A stretch of 64,000 nt of DNA. Origin: Acephala macrosclerotiorum (lineage: Eukaryota > Ascomycota > Leotiomycetes > Helotiales > Mollisiaceae). Positions 36,070 to 48,585 of this stretch are shown here, one piece after another. The DNA lies in the NCBI GenBank assembly GCA_014904845.1, contig MU119232.1:62001-126000 (forward strand), given 5' to 3'. Every line of letters begins with the position of its first letter. Position 1 is the first letter of the stretch. Under the pieces are notes generated by a model. It was not told the origin of the DNA and did no database searches. It saw nothing but the letters and a program-made list of their open reading frames with translations. The translations under genes were made by a program, and so were the position numbers.

Positions 36070-36791
36070 GAGGTTTGCGAGGTCGATACTTAGGGAAGCG
36101 GGTGCGATGGTGGCGTAGAGCGGAAGGTGTCACATATGGGAGGGTAGCTGTTGGTCATGGAAGGGGTTTCTTTGATGAGCATTTTTCTGGGACTCTGGGA
36201 GGATAGCTGGTATGCTTGCTGGGAGGAAAGGTATTGTACCTCAGGGATTAGGACGAGCTGATAACCTTAGTTTTATGAAGAAGTTGTTGATATGAAAATA
36301 GACATGCATAATTTATAATGATCTTGCTCGATATTCTTTTTGTCCTGGGTGCTGATGCCTTGGCGACTCGCGATATCGATGCCAAGAGTCTGAGTTTACT
36401 TGAAGACAACCCCTTCAAGAAGAAAAATTGGTCTCTCTAAGTAGCCCAAGAAAGTCTCATAATCCTGTGAAGATTTAGCCAAACTCGCTCTTGGTCCTTA
36501 GCACTGTGCTCGAAACATTGGTCTGCTATTGTTTCATCCAGCACGTGACCTTGATAAATTTCTCGAGCTTGACGCGACGAGACGCATCTCGTAGGTGTTG
36601 ACAGCTTCTGCCACGACAACGCTACTCAATCTTCGCATTCACGAACCTCCCATATACCATCCTAGCTGATATAACTTCATGTCGATTTTCTAATACTTAA
36701 TTTCACTGCAGCGCAGGACTGTCACTGTCTGCGCCTGTTTTCGACCTCAATCTCGTCCGTCTAGCCTCGCGCCTACAGCTCTCCTACAACA
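36070..36791. other. Intergenic region and nucleoporin promoter
   Basis: About 720 bp; I see 3' and 5' flanking sequence and no supported gene. Confidence 0.5.
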
Positions 36792-39700
36792 ATGGCTTTC
36801 CAAACTCCTCAACGACCTCTACCAGGCGCATATTTTCAGACACCTGCAGTGTCGAGATTCGGCCCTGGCCCATCTATCCGCCAGCCACAATTTCAACGAC
36901 CAACAGGCCCAAATCCAGATGATGGACAGCCAAATCCTCAATCGCGCCAACCTCCACCCCCCCAAGCTCTGCCGCCTGTTCAGAGGGCTGCTAGGACGAT
37001 CAATGAGGTGCTACAAAGAGAAGCAAGCTTCCCAGATCTTGATAGCTATGTGAGACGTAAGTACCCGTCGAACCCTCGAAGTTGAAGAGCAAAGCTAACA
37101 ATGCGCGCAGAGGGCATCTCTTCCGATTATGACCTGCCAAACAGTACGACAGAAGCTGCCTGGGCGCCTTTCCACCGAACAAAGATGTACGATATTCCCG
37201 ATCGGATATTCGAGCAATATAACCGAGCTGAGGTCTCGACATCGATGGGCTTGTTCGCGGAGCTGAACCATGCTTGGGTTACGATCGATAATGCGCTATA
37301 CCTATGGGACTACACGAATCTGAATCCTGAAGTCATTGGGTTTGAAGAGCAGACGAATAGCATCACGGCGGTCAAGATTGTGAAGCCTAGAGCTGGAGTC
37401 TTTGTTAAGGATATTACGCATTTGTTGGTGGTAGCTACGACGGCTGAGATGATTCTTCTGGGTGTTGCGGCTGGAACGACGGCTACAGGCATGAAGACTG
37501 TTTCGCTGTACCAGACGAAGATGTCGCTTTCGATTCGGGGTATCAGTGTGCAAGTTATTGAGGGCTCAGCGGCTACGGGACGCATATTCTTTGCTGGGAA
37601 GGCGGATAATGAGGTCTATGAGCTCACGTATCAGCAGGAGGAGAAATGGTTCGCGAACAGGTGCGGGAGAATCAACCATACGAGTCCTGGCTACACGTCT
37701 CTGGTGCCTGCAATTTGGGCTGGAAAGTCGCAGGAGCATGTTGTGCAGATGGTGATGGATGATAGCAGGCGGTTGCTCTACACTCTTTCTTCCGAATCAT
37801 CGATACGAACTTTCCATATGGATAGCCCGACCACACTTGCACAAGCCATCGAGAAGAAGAGACAAGAGTTCTTGAGGGATATCAGTCACATGATTTCACA
37901 ATCGACACTTCTCACCAACACCATGAAGATTTGCGGCATCAGTCCTATCTCAGCTAGAGAAGGTTCAAAGCTGCATCTGATGGCTACCACAACTACCGGC
38001 TGCCGACTGTTTCTGAGTGCGACTCGTGGCTACGCCTATAATGTCTCACAAGGCGCTCCCCAGAGCATGCAAGTACAACATATCAAATTTCCACCCCGGA
38101 TGGATCCCAAGTCTAGCAGCCCATCTCGGGCCGTTGGCCCTTATGGTGCTTCCGAACCGGTCACCGACACCGCTTCCCTAGCCCTCTCTTTCACACAAAT
38201 GGGTCTTCGCTTCCCACCTGGTCTCTTCTTCGCCTTTGTCCGAAAGACAGATAACCAAGGTCGAGATTCGCTGTTTCTTTCTGGTCCTGACACCGGTCGG
38301 ATAGCTTTCTCATCGAGAGATATCAATGTTCAGGCTTCCAAGTACTACGAACAGGCTTGTTGGCTCACCTTGAACAGCCATATGGAGGATGCTGGCCTTG
38401 TCACGAAGCCTTTTGCTGCTGCATCACAGCCAATTGGTTTTGGTAATGAGCTTGCTGTCCAATACGATGAGGCTCCCCAAGAGGTTGCTATATTGACGAA
38501 CACTGGCATTCACATCATCCGACGACGACGATTGGTGGACATCTTTGCTTCTGCGATCCGGAATCAAGGTGGCGAGGAGGCCCTAGAGAACGAGATCAAG
38601 AAGTTCATCCGAAATTATGGTCGTGCGGAGACAACTGCAACTGCTCTGGCTGTGGCTTGTGGTCAAGGCAGCGACATCACACCCGGCGATCCTCGACTTG
38701 CACGAGTCAACAACCCTGAGACATTGGAATTGGCCCGCAAATGCTTCGTCGAGTTTGGTGGACGACCTTCTGTGGATCAGAACATGGTTTCGGAACCAAT
38801 GCAAGCAATTGACAGCGTTCGACCTTCTTCACGACACGAGGGCTTGGCGCTGTATATGGGTAGATTGGTTCGCTCGGTTTGGAAGTCATCTGTCATCACT
38901 CAGATCGTCGCTAAAGCCCCAAGCAACGCCACTGAGATTCTCACTACCGTCCCATTGGCCAAGCTCATTACTATTCAAGAAGACTTGACCAAGTTGGCGC
39001 AATTCCTGGACAAGAACAAATCATTTATCGAGGGTCTTGCTGGTCCTGAGAGTTTACAGCGCACTGCCAGTCAACAGGAGGCGATTGCGCTTCAAGGCGA
39101 GCATCAGGCTTTGCATTCCCTCCAAAAGTTGAACTCGAGCATCATCGAGGGTATCTCGTTCGTTCAGATGCTTTTCGATGAGCGCGTTGATCAAATCTTC
39201 CAACATCTCGATGATCCTGTCAAGCAGAGAATGCGGGATCTTACTTACGAAACCCTCTTCTCGTCGGATCAAGGCAAGGACCTCGCCAAGATTCTCGTCA
39301 AAGCCATCGTCAATCGAAACATCGCCAACGGCTCGAATGTCGACACTGTTGCTGAAGCTCTCCGACGTCGCTGTGGTAGCTTCTGTAGCGCTGACGATGT
39401 CATCATCTTCAAAGCCCAAGAACAGCTCAAGAAGGCTTCGGAAGTTGGTGCGAACAGCGACATGGGCCGCAAGCTTCTCAATGAGAGTTTGAAGCTCTTC
39501 CAACAGGTTGCTGGTGCTCTATCTTTCGACAACTTGGAGACTGCCGCCGATCAATTCACACAGCTTCAGTTCTATGCTGGCGCCATCAGTCTAGCACTTC
39601 TTGTTGCTCATGAATCGGATCGCGGCAATCGTGCACTATCATGGGTCAATGAAAACAGACCAGCCGATGATGCTCGTGCACCTCTATATGCCTTCCGAAA

Positions 39701-40970
39701 GCAATGCTATGAGCTCATTCATCGCATCTTGCTCGCCGTCGATGCTGTTAGTAGTGGTGAACCAGAGATGGTGGATGGACGTCTTACCCTGACTGCTACC
39801 AAGCGGAACGAGGCAAATACTGTCGTGAATGATTCGGATGATGAGCTGTTCCAGTACGATCTTTACGATTGGTATCTCAACCAAGGCTGGGTTGATATCC
39901 TACTTGCTGTCCAGTCGCCGTTCGTGGTTCAGTTCCTCACAAAATCCGCTCTCACCAGTGCCGATCGTGCGGACTTGCTCTGGAAGTTCCATGTTCACAG
40001 AAGCAATTTCTACGAAGCTGCTGCAGTACAATTGGAGCTGGCTAAGAGCAATTTCGCGATTCCTCTCGCTCAGCGCATCGAGTATCTCAGCAGAGCTAAG
40101 GCAAATGCTCTTGCGCAAAGTATCGGCATTGGTAGACAGGCACGGCACGCTTTGCAGTATGAAATCACAGAACTTCTTGAAGTAGCGATGATACAAGATG
40201 AACTTCTACAAAGATTGACCCATGACCAGAGACTTCCAGTCGAGCGACGAGATCAAGTTATTCTGAATCTCAATGGCCCCTGCCTTGATTTGTCTGAAGT
40301 AAGTGCCATCCCAGCTCATACTGAGTCTACCGCTAATCTACCACAGCTCTTCAACAACTACGCCGACCAAGCATCATACTTCGACATCTGTCTCTCCATC
40401 TACGAAGCAGCCGACCACCGCAACGAAGCGGACATCAACGCAACCTGGCAATCCCTCCTCGACCAGACCCACAACAAAGTCCTCGAAGCAGGCAACAATG
40501 CCCAACAACAACCTTACGAAGCAGTCATCAGCATGGTCCGCGCTATGCACCAGCGACTCGGCACATCCGAAATCTGCTTCTCGCCACAGTTCCTAATCCC
40601 TCTCCTCGAGCGCTACGCTATTGAGCACCAAAATGGTGTAGGTCCAGACTACTGGCTTCCGGATCTGTTCCTCGAGGTTGAGTTCGCGTTCGAAACTATT
40701 GTGCAGGTGTTGCAGAGCATGTGGTATTCAAACATTGCGCCATTTACCGGGAGGAGAAAACAGGTCCTTGCGGCTCATCTGGTTTATGTTCTTGAGCAGT
40801 GGTTCTTGGACTGTGAACGAAATAACAATAGGTTATTTGGGAGTGAAGAGAATACAGGGGATATTAATCAGTTGTTGGAGGTGTTGGCTGCTAGCACTGA
40901 TGGGTTGAGGCAGGTGGATGTGGAGAAGTGTGCGGAGTTGAGGAGGAAGATTTTGAGATCTTTTAGATGA
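36792..40970 (+). CDS. NUP170: Nucleoporin Nup155/Nup170 family
   Basis: Exons 36792-37056, 37111-40298 and 40347-40970 encode 1358 residues, typical of the family. A Pro/Gln-rich N-terminal tail precedes the beta-propeller region, with landmarks MGLFAELNHAWVTIDNALYLWDY and LVVATTAEMILLGV. It is followed by a long alpha-solenoid with repeated helical pairs to the end. The protein is a core structural nucleoporin of the inner ring, binding Nup53/Nup59-type partners and the pore membrane. The second intron (48 nt, 40299-40346) is in phase and open when read through, so retention would add 16 residues without a stop. The gene symbol follows the yeast paralogue name. Confidence 0.94.
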
Positions 40971-42014
40971 GCATGCCATCTTGAGGGGTGAGGAGAATTG
41001 TATTGGAAAGCGGGAAAGGGAAGAGAAGAAAAGCGAGAATGGACTGGGATATGAATACGGGCATTTTTGCTGGCGTTATGGTACGGCTATCCAGCTTCAT
41101 TGCTACAGGCTCTCGAAATCTTTTGAGTCGGGAGGGATCATACATATATCGATTCATTGGGCGGATTGACATCATTCTTCGCCCGCATTGTTGAAGATGG
41201 AGGAATGAGATGTGGTTTTGAGAAGAAGATGAAAGATGGATGAAAAGCATAGCAAGTGGAGCGACGAAGCAGTTCTTGCACATTTGCATTGTACTTTAGA
41301 GTGATCACAGCCTTGATACCAAATCTGATTGTGAGATGGATATCTCTGTCGACCTTGGCTTATTTCCGACTTCTAAAGTGAACTGGATGAGAATGAGAAG
41401 GGAGGAGCGCCAAGCGGATGGATGTTGAGGCTTTTGCAAGCTCCTATCCTGTTTTCTATTTATTCTTTGCCCCTTCCCACAGGTACACCTCTCGAGTCAG
41501 TTGCGATATTTTCACTTCTTCGGACATTGAGCATCTCGATCCGAGTCAGCTGATCGTGTATCTGGAGCTGACTATAACATTGCCTTTGTCGTTCTCAAGT
41601 CTCGAGCAATGCAGGTTTATCTATCTCGCTTCGCTGACCTTCTCGAAGAAAGATGGGAGAAAGTCAAGTCCCAGAGAGGCACAGTTGATGTCTCCAAGTG
41701 ACGTCGTCCGACGCTTTACCCGAATAGGTCCATCTCTTTTCAACCTTGCATTAGCGCCTCCAACTACCAGGTCCCAGTCAGCAAGCATGGCAAAGCCTCC
41801 TTAGTCAACAACACTACATTGCTCATATCATATATACTTGTACCTACCCAGCGATGGGTAACCTGCAGCCATATAAGCTTCTTTTGCGTCCGCTTATGAT
41901 CAGGTCATTTCGCGACCCGGCCAGCGAGGGAAGCATCATTTTTGGTAGGACCAAGACAGGACCCTGCCGCCCCCACGCACAGCTATCTCAATATAGCACT
42001 AAGTGTAACTCCCT
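40971..42014. other. Intergenic region
   Basis: Just over 1 kb. A plus-strand frame at 41418-41804 has no recognisable motif and lacks coding-like composition. I see no supported gene. Confidence 0.45.
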
Positions 42015-44005
42015 ATGACAATACTAGACCAATGGCCGGCTGAGCCTCCCGGCAATATATACGCGTTTGTCGATGGCTTGAACAATTCGTACTCCACAAA
42101 GGCTACGAGGTCTCATGTGATGACCAATGCGTACCGAGAGAAGAAGAAACTGCAAGTCAAGAATAAGACCAAGAGTAACAAGACTTTGGTGCCTAAGACT
42201 TGGACTTTTGAGGTGCATAGTAGTCCTCCATCGGCTACTGTTCTCTCGGATCAAGCACCGAGATCAGACTGCTCAACACCAGAATTGAGCTTCTCGGTTT
42301 CGGGCTCGTCGATGTCAAATTCTCCTCCAGATGGCTTTACTTGTTCCGATGAGGAATTTCTTGCCGAGTTGTCAAGTCACTCGTCTTTTCAGCCTCGAAC
42401 GATAATGCCAGCTGGTCTTGTCGACCACTTCTCAACGCTGCCTGTACCCCGCTCCCCAATTGTCGATGAGTTTGTCGCCGCATGTTGGTCCCCAAGCTCT
42501 TTCCATAATAGGCTCGCTAATCAAAGACTCTAGATCTCGGCCCACCATACGACTATGGCATGGGCAAGCGGCCATCAATGGCCTTCAATTACCGCAGAGC
42601 AAGATTTAAAGCTAGTCTCAACGACGACTGCAGTTTCTACGCCATGCTCACCTGGCTTGGCCGACGAGCTCAACTGACAGGAGACTGGAGGGCAATGTTT
42701 CACAGCATGACGTTCAAAGGAAAATGTATCAACATCATGACAGAGCGGTTGAGGGGCCACCGGCTCGAGGGGAAGGATCTCGATGAGGGGATGATGTACT
42801 CAGCTTTGGATCTCTCAAATAGCGAGGTAAGGTGATTCCCCTAGTTGATAAGCTTGGTTCTAACCGTAAAACAGCTTAGGAATGGCGATGCTGCCGCTGC
42901 GAAGGTTCATTGGCAAGGACTGCGAGACATGGTCATTGCCAAAGGAGGTCTTTGCAACCTCCTCCATCATGTCCCTCTCATTTATTCTCTTTGTTGGTAA
43001 GACATCTTCCTACCACTCCTGCCCCAATCAAAAGCTAAGCATTCCAGGAACTATATGGCCCTCGGTTTCGACCAAGGCATAGAATGGGACTACATGCCCC
43101 CAATCAGCACTCCCACCCGCACCTCCTCCCTCACCACCGACAACCAATTCTGCGCCACCGAACTCACATCCTTCATCTCCCGACTCCAAAACTCCTCCAT
43201 CCAAACCTACCTTACCCATCCAACCATCCTCTCCGCTCTCTCATCACGAACTCTCCTCCACGCAGCGCTTTGCACGACAAGCGGCCGTCTCTGTTTCGCG
43301 ATGCGAAACGAAGACATCAAATACGCTGACAACCCCCGAGGCTCAGAATTCGACCTCGCTCTTGCAGCCGGTCGACGTCGAGATGCACAGGAGATACCGC
43401 CTCATACTTACGTATTGCGTAATATGCAATATCCTCGTCCTGCTATCCTAGTATTCATTCTCTACATCTTGTTGTCAATAAAAGACAAAGCTGAGGGAGG
43501 AAATGAACACTTGTTGGTGCTGACATTGAATCATTTGTTCTTAGCGATGGAAAGAACTTTGAGAGAGATTGATTTCGATTGGTATCCTTACGACTTGGAA
43601 ACAGTGCTTACATATCTAATCCGTGGTATTGACCTGAGTGGGGTCGCTTGTCCTTGTATTACAGGATCGTGCTTACTTTGTGGTGGAGGTACGACTTATG
43701 AGAGGCGGCCAGAGAAAGGGAGCTTGTGGCAAGGTGATAGATTCCCGGATTGGCCGATTGTGTTTGCGGTTGCGAGGGTGATGGGTGCTATGAGAAAGTT
43801 GAAGAAGGAGACGAGGAGGAGTCTGGAGGGAGCGATGAGGGAGTTGTTCTTTGTTGGTGAGAGGGGTGGTGGGAGGTTTTGTGTGCTTGGGTGTAGGGAG
43901 GACGGCGTTGCAAGTCTAACTGGGTGTAGTGATAAGAGTGTGAGGGGAGAGGAGGTTGGGCCGGGTGGGTTGAAGGAGAGGATCTCTCTTGAGCTGAATG
44001 TTTAG
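42015..44005 (+). CDS. Fungal transcription-factor-like protein without a zinc cluster
   Basis: Exons 42015-42483, 42534-42826, 42875-42996 and 43048-44005, all with GT-AG introns of about 50 nt, give 613 residues. The N-terminus carries YAFVDGLNNS...TRSHVMTNAYREKKK. A RSHVM-plus-basic motif of this kind is seen in many fungal proteins that share the fungal-specific transcription factor C-terminal region. The middle is Ser/Pro-rich and the C-terminal 400 residues are helical (HWQGLRDMVIAKGGL is a characteristic block). No Zn2Cys6 cluster is present. It may be a regulator or a derivative that has lost DNA binding. The first intron is the least certain, since its donor is GTTGGT. Confidence 0.75.
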
Positions 44006-44918
44006 GGACGAGGCGGTTTGAGGCGTTGACGGGTTCGTTGGATGTGGGATTGAAGTTTGGTGTCCACCTCACACTTTGTTATTGTTTATACCCTTACCTT
44101 TAAATTCTAAGTCATAGAAAATTTACGCTAATTAGGAGTGGGTTTTCTGTCTCTTTTGAGAATTTGCATTTATGCTTGTGTGCCGACAGCCACTACCATA
44201 CTCGGCACACATTTCATTTCATATGCGATGTGCAACAAAGTGCTATACGCTCCACATCTCGAACTTCGTCAACCGCGTTACTTCGTTCTAACCATTGTAG
44301 ACTTCTGATATTGTGGTCGAAGTCTGTTGATGCACGGAGAAACATAATTGCTTCGTGCTTGTGATGCATGCGGCTATGACGTCATCAACATTTTATCCAA
44401 GCCCTTCAAGGAATTTCCGCTATCCAAACGTCCGTTATGTTTACACACCTCTTCTCATGAAAAGTTAATTTGAACCGAGTCCGAACCCAACAAACGGTTA
44501 GACCGCCTCGCTTGAAACACTCTGGCGTGAAAGGGGGAACGTGGCTTGAGGATCTCGTACTCGTTTAAAATGCACTAAAACCTTGCCTCCATTCCGCACT
44601 TCAAAAATGCTCCTTGTCCGAGACAACATCAACTTCATAAGAGAATCTTCATCCTCACCATGGAGTTCCTCAATCTGCTCACCATAAAAACCCTCTCGAC
44701 ATATTTCTCTGCTCGTTATCAGTGGAGACATTGCAAAGACTCTAGTTCGAATTAACCCGAGGCCAACGGAGTGAAGCCAGGGTTGACAACTCCGTTTCCG
44801 CCGTCTTCGTCCGGCACTGCAACAATAAGAGCTGCGATTAGCATCTTCTTCACTCACTGATAAGAACCCGAAATCAAAAAAAAAAAAAAAAACTTCCACC
44901 GTATCTCGATCTTCGACA
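44006..44918. other. Intergenic region with A17 tract near the next start
   Basis: About 910 bp. A minus-strand frame (45076-44498) overlaps the next gene antisense and is not supported. A run of 17 A at 44876-44892 ends 26 bp before the oxidoreductase ATG and probably lies in its 5' leader. Confidence 0.5.
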
Positions 44919-45977
44919 ATGGCGAAATCCTTCAAGACCCCCACGACCATGAAAGCATGGCAATACTCCTCCACCTCAGGCGGCCTCGAAAAAAACATGA
45001 AGATCAACCCTTCAGTCCCCCTCCCAGAACCGAAGCCAAACCAACACCTCGTCCAAATTATAGCGGTAGCACTCAATCCAGTCGACTACAAACTCTCCGA
45101 ACTCCCCCTCGTCGGTCGATTCCTCATCTCCAAACCCGCTACTCCTTGCCTCGATTTTAGCGGTGTAATCGTAACTCCTGCTTCTGGATCATCTTTGAAA
45201 CCTGGAGAACTCGTCTTCGGTATTTCGGGATCAAGTCCGTTGTCTGGAGGAGCGATGAGGGAGTTTAATATTGCGACAGTCGATGCCGTAGCGAAGATAC
45301 CGGAGGGTGTGGATCCGATCAATATAGCGGGAGTTGGGGTCGCGGGCTTGACTGCTTATCAGAGTATCATTCCTCGAGTCAAGGAAGGAGATCAGGTATT
45401 CATCAACGGTGGCTCAGGCGGTACGGGAGTTTTTGGGATTCAGTTCGCGAAGGTGGTAGGATGTCATGTTACTACTTCCTGCTCAACGAGGAATGTGGAA
45501 CTTTGCAAGAGTCTGGGTGCTGATGAGGTACTTGATTACACGAAAGGGAGTCTAACGAAGCAGTTGAACGAGAAGGGGTGGAAGTTCGATCATGTGGTTG
45601 ATAATGTGGGGAAAGACGACGAGTTAATTTGGCATTGTGGCGATTTTCTCAGCAAGGGAGCCGTGTATGTCAAGGTTGCTGGAGATCCGAGTCTGTCAGG
45701 AATGATGACTAGTTTCAAGAGAAAGGTGTGGCCTGTTGCTTTGGGCGGTATGAAGGGCAAGATGGAGGGTTTCTGGCCGAAGCCTCAGATCAAGGATTTG
45801 GACAGGATTGCGGGGTGGATGAAGGAGGGGAAAGTGAAGGCGGTGATTGATGAGAAGTTCGCATTTGAAGAGGCTCCGAAGGCTTTTGAGAGGATAAAGA
45901 CGGGAAAGGCGACGGGAAAGGTGGTGGTTGATGTTGCGAGTGAGACGTGGAGGAAGACATGGGAGGAGAAATCATGA
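44919..45977 (+). CDS. Medium-chain dehydrogenase/reductase, quinone-oxidoreductase-like
   Basis: Single-exon gene of 352 residues. The GroES-like N-terminal half includes VALNPVDYKL and PCLDFSGVI. The Rossmann half has the GGSGGTGVFGIQFAK cofactor loop followed by VTTSCSTRNVELCKSLGADEVLDY, pointing to NADPH. The zinc-ligand residues of alcohol dehydrogenases are absent, so it belongs with quinone reductases and enoyl reductases (zinc-free MDR). It probably reduces a small electrophile in the cytosol. It has no cluster partner nearby. Confidence 0.92.
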   Translation: MAKSFKTPTTMKAWQYSSTSGGLEKNMKINPSVPLPEPKPNQHLVQIIAVALNPVDYKLSELPLVGRFLISKPATPCLDFSGVIVTPASGSSLKPGELVFGISGSSPLSGGAMREFNIATVDAVAKIPEGVDPINIAGVGVAGLTAYQSIIPRVKEGDQVFINGGSGGTGVFGIQFAKVVGCHVTTSCSTRNVELCKSLGADEVLDYTKGSLTKQLNEKGWKFDHVVDNVGKDDELIWHCGDFLSKGAVYVKVAGDPSLSGMMTSFKRKVWPVALGGMKGKMEGFWPKPQIKDLDRIAGWMKEGKVKAVIDEKFAFEEAPKAFERIKTGKATGKVVVDVASETWRKTWEEKS

Positions 45978-46478
45978 CGTGCTGTGACATGTAACCTTAC
46001 TTGTACGCTGCGTGGTATTGGTCAATGCAATCTAATGACCGTCAATTCTACTTTTTCATATCTGCCCATTTTCACTGATTTTTCACCCAAATCAGAAATC
46101 TATGAATGTAAATGGCTGTCAAAAATGGAATTACTCGCTGGAAGCTTGTTCTAAGTTGAAGTGCGGGGTAGTAAGCGAATTTGCCCCACAGCTCGAACTC
46201 GGAACCCCATGCTGGACATCGTACGAAGAGCGGGCAGGTAATATCGGAAATCGACGAGTTTATCTAGTCGAGAGATAATTCGGCTTCAAGGGAAAGTCCT
46301 TGTAATGTTATGGGATTTCATTGTAGGGTCAAATGCGAGTTTCTCGCCAAGCACAAGAGCTTGTTTACCGCGCATCAGGGCAGAGGCAGAAAAAAAAAGG
46401 ATAACATTACATCTATGAAAGTATATAAATGACAAAAGAGACAGAGAAAATCCCGAAGAAAGATATCTTTTGTGTCTC
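45978..46478. other. Intergenic region between convergent genes
   Basis: About 500 bp with no supported gene. Confidence 0.5.
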
Positions 46479-48585
46479 TCAACTTGAACCACCCTTCTTC
46501 GCATCCTGCATAATAACATCCGCCGCCTTCTCACTAATCATATAAAGCGGTAGCGCAGGAAAAAACCCCGGCGTCTTTGGAAAAGCACTCGCATCCACAA
46601 CCCTCAAACCCTTCACGCCCCTTACCCTAAAACTCGAATCCAGAACCGCAAATGGATCCCCATCTTTCCCAATAGCAGCCGTACAACTAGCATGATGTCC
46701 AAACGCCTCATGTTTGATGAACTTTTTGACATCCGCTTCACTAGTGATATTCGGTCCTGGCCAAACTTCCTCGAAGGAATCGTTGCAGTTTTGTGCTCGG
46801 TTGGCTTGACGGGCGAATTCGACGCCTTCGTAGAAAGCTTGGAGGTCTTTTTCGTCGGCGCCGTCGGTGGTGGTTCCGGTGTCGAAAGAGTTGAAGTTGA
46901 TCAAGGGTGTATCCAAGGGGTTAGCGGAGCGGAGAGTCACTGTTCCTGCCGTGTTGCGATTGTGTGCTTTGAGGACCATCCAGCTCCACTAGCCTTTTGC
47001 TCCCGCTGGGACGAGATTTGAGAGGTCGGCCCAACCGGGGTAGAAACCGCGGAAGTATACGGGGCCGCCGAAGAGGAAGGTGTCGGGATCGTCTTCTGCG
47101 ACGGATGATTTCTTGATGACTCCGAGGGGGAAGGCGTTCCCGGAGTAGAAACCCCTTTCTGCTGGTGTGGTTCCGTTTTGCCATTGCTTGAGGCAGAGAT
47201 CGGGGTCTGCGGTGAGGAGAGAACATCCGGTGAGGATTTCAAAGGAGGAAGTGGTTTTGCTAACGACGGCTGTTTCGTAACGGTCTTGGAGATTTGTCCC
47301 AACGCCCGGAGAGTCAACAACGACTAGTATGTTGAATTGCTGAAGTTCAGTCTTTGGACCAATGCCACTGAGTTTGAGAAGCTGTGGTGTGTTGTATGCG
47401 CCAGCGGAGATGATAACTTCACGCGAAGCGTAGAAAAATCCGGATCCTGTCCGATTTCCAGCTGCCGATGATGGAGTTGTCGAATAAAGGCCAACGCCTG
47501 AGAGATACTCGACTCCAGTAGCACGAGGAGTCGGCCCACTCTGGTCGAAAATGATCTTTGTGACGAAGGTGTTGAGGCGGATGTCCAGATGGTATTGCCG
47601 AGATCCGTTGGCATATGCCGCATTTGCTGTATTGATGATGAAGTCTCGAGGACTACTGCGAGTACCGTTTGAGACAGCCAACGGTACTTGATAGAGACCT
47701 GGCTTGTCACTTTGCCCTTTCTTATTTGGGTCATTCCCCATGATCTTTTTTAACTCCTTGACTGTCGTGGGCGCCTTTCTGACTTTCTTGTTCTTGATGA
47801 CGCCGTCAGCGGCAGCGGCATGACAAGTTACCTTCTCGTCTTTGACAATGACCGAAGAGTCTAACAGATTCGTACCTAGCCAACCATCTGTACCGTGGCC
47901 AGAAAGTTCTTTGCCTGAAAGATACTGATTGTCCTCAAGCTTCTCGAAGTAGCGTCTCATTTTGTGGTGTCCCCAGGAGTGATCCCCTGTGAGTTTCTCG
48001 ATGTAAGTCCAGTCGCTGTCATGGGGATAGATGGTAATGAGAGCATTACGCGCCGCGCATCCACCCAGAGTACCAGATCTTGGATACAAAATCCCGAGAG
48101 GAGTCGAACCACTGGGCGGATTTGGACCAACAAAGTAGTCTCCAGAAGGTGTTTGCCAAGTGAATTTGGTATCCTGCTCCTGGCGATCGGTGGTTGGAAA
48201 GTGATTGACGAAAAAGTTCCATTGCATAGGGGCATATTGCGTTGACGCTACCCACAAGGTGGGAACGCTTTCTTGGAGAGTGTTTCCCTGGTCGCTTCCG
48301 GCGTCGGTGAGGAGGACTTTGTAGCCTGCGATGGCAAGCCTTGCAGCAAGAGGACCACCACCAGGTCCAGAGCCAACAACAATGTAGTCATAAATTTCGG
48401 CTTGGATCTGGTTTGAAAGGCCTGGACCAGCTGCTGTCGAATTGTCGCTGCGATGCACGTTTGCTGCAAGCCTAATTATAGTCAGTGGTTTTCTGCCTAA
48501 AATAATGTAGAATTGTTGCAACGTACACAACCGAAGCAGACCAAAGAAGCCCTAGAAGATATTCTAGAATCTGTTTGGTCTTCAT
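46479..48585 (-). pseudogene. Secreted GMC oxidoreductase with an in-frame TAG
   Basis: Exon 1 (48585-48527) starts MKTKQILEYLLGLLWSASVV, a signal peptide. Intron 48526-48472 is followed by one long exon to the stop at 46479. The FAD-binding motif YIVVGSGPGGGPLAARLA, then GTLGGCAARNALI, SAGAYNTPQLLKLSGIGP and the C-terminal VVDASAFPKTPGFFPALPLYMISEKAADVI define a GMC oxidoreductase. The HEAFGHHASCTAAIG segment holds the conserved histidines. Codon 514 is TAG (46991-46989) between PAGAKG and WSWMVLKAHN. The same frame continues for 169 more codons with perfect family similarity, so this is one gene with a single premature stop. No intron can remove it. It is either a young pseudogene, a readthrough gene or a sequencing error. 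An intact version would be an extracellular flavin oxidase or dehydrogenase. Confidence 0.82.

Noticed and set aside
44498..45076. 192-codon minus-strand frame
   Set aside because: It runs antisense into the oxidoreductase gene, contains a poly-F stretch from the A-tract, and has no domain.
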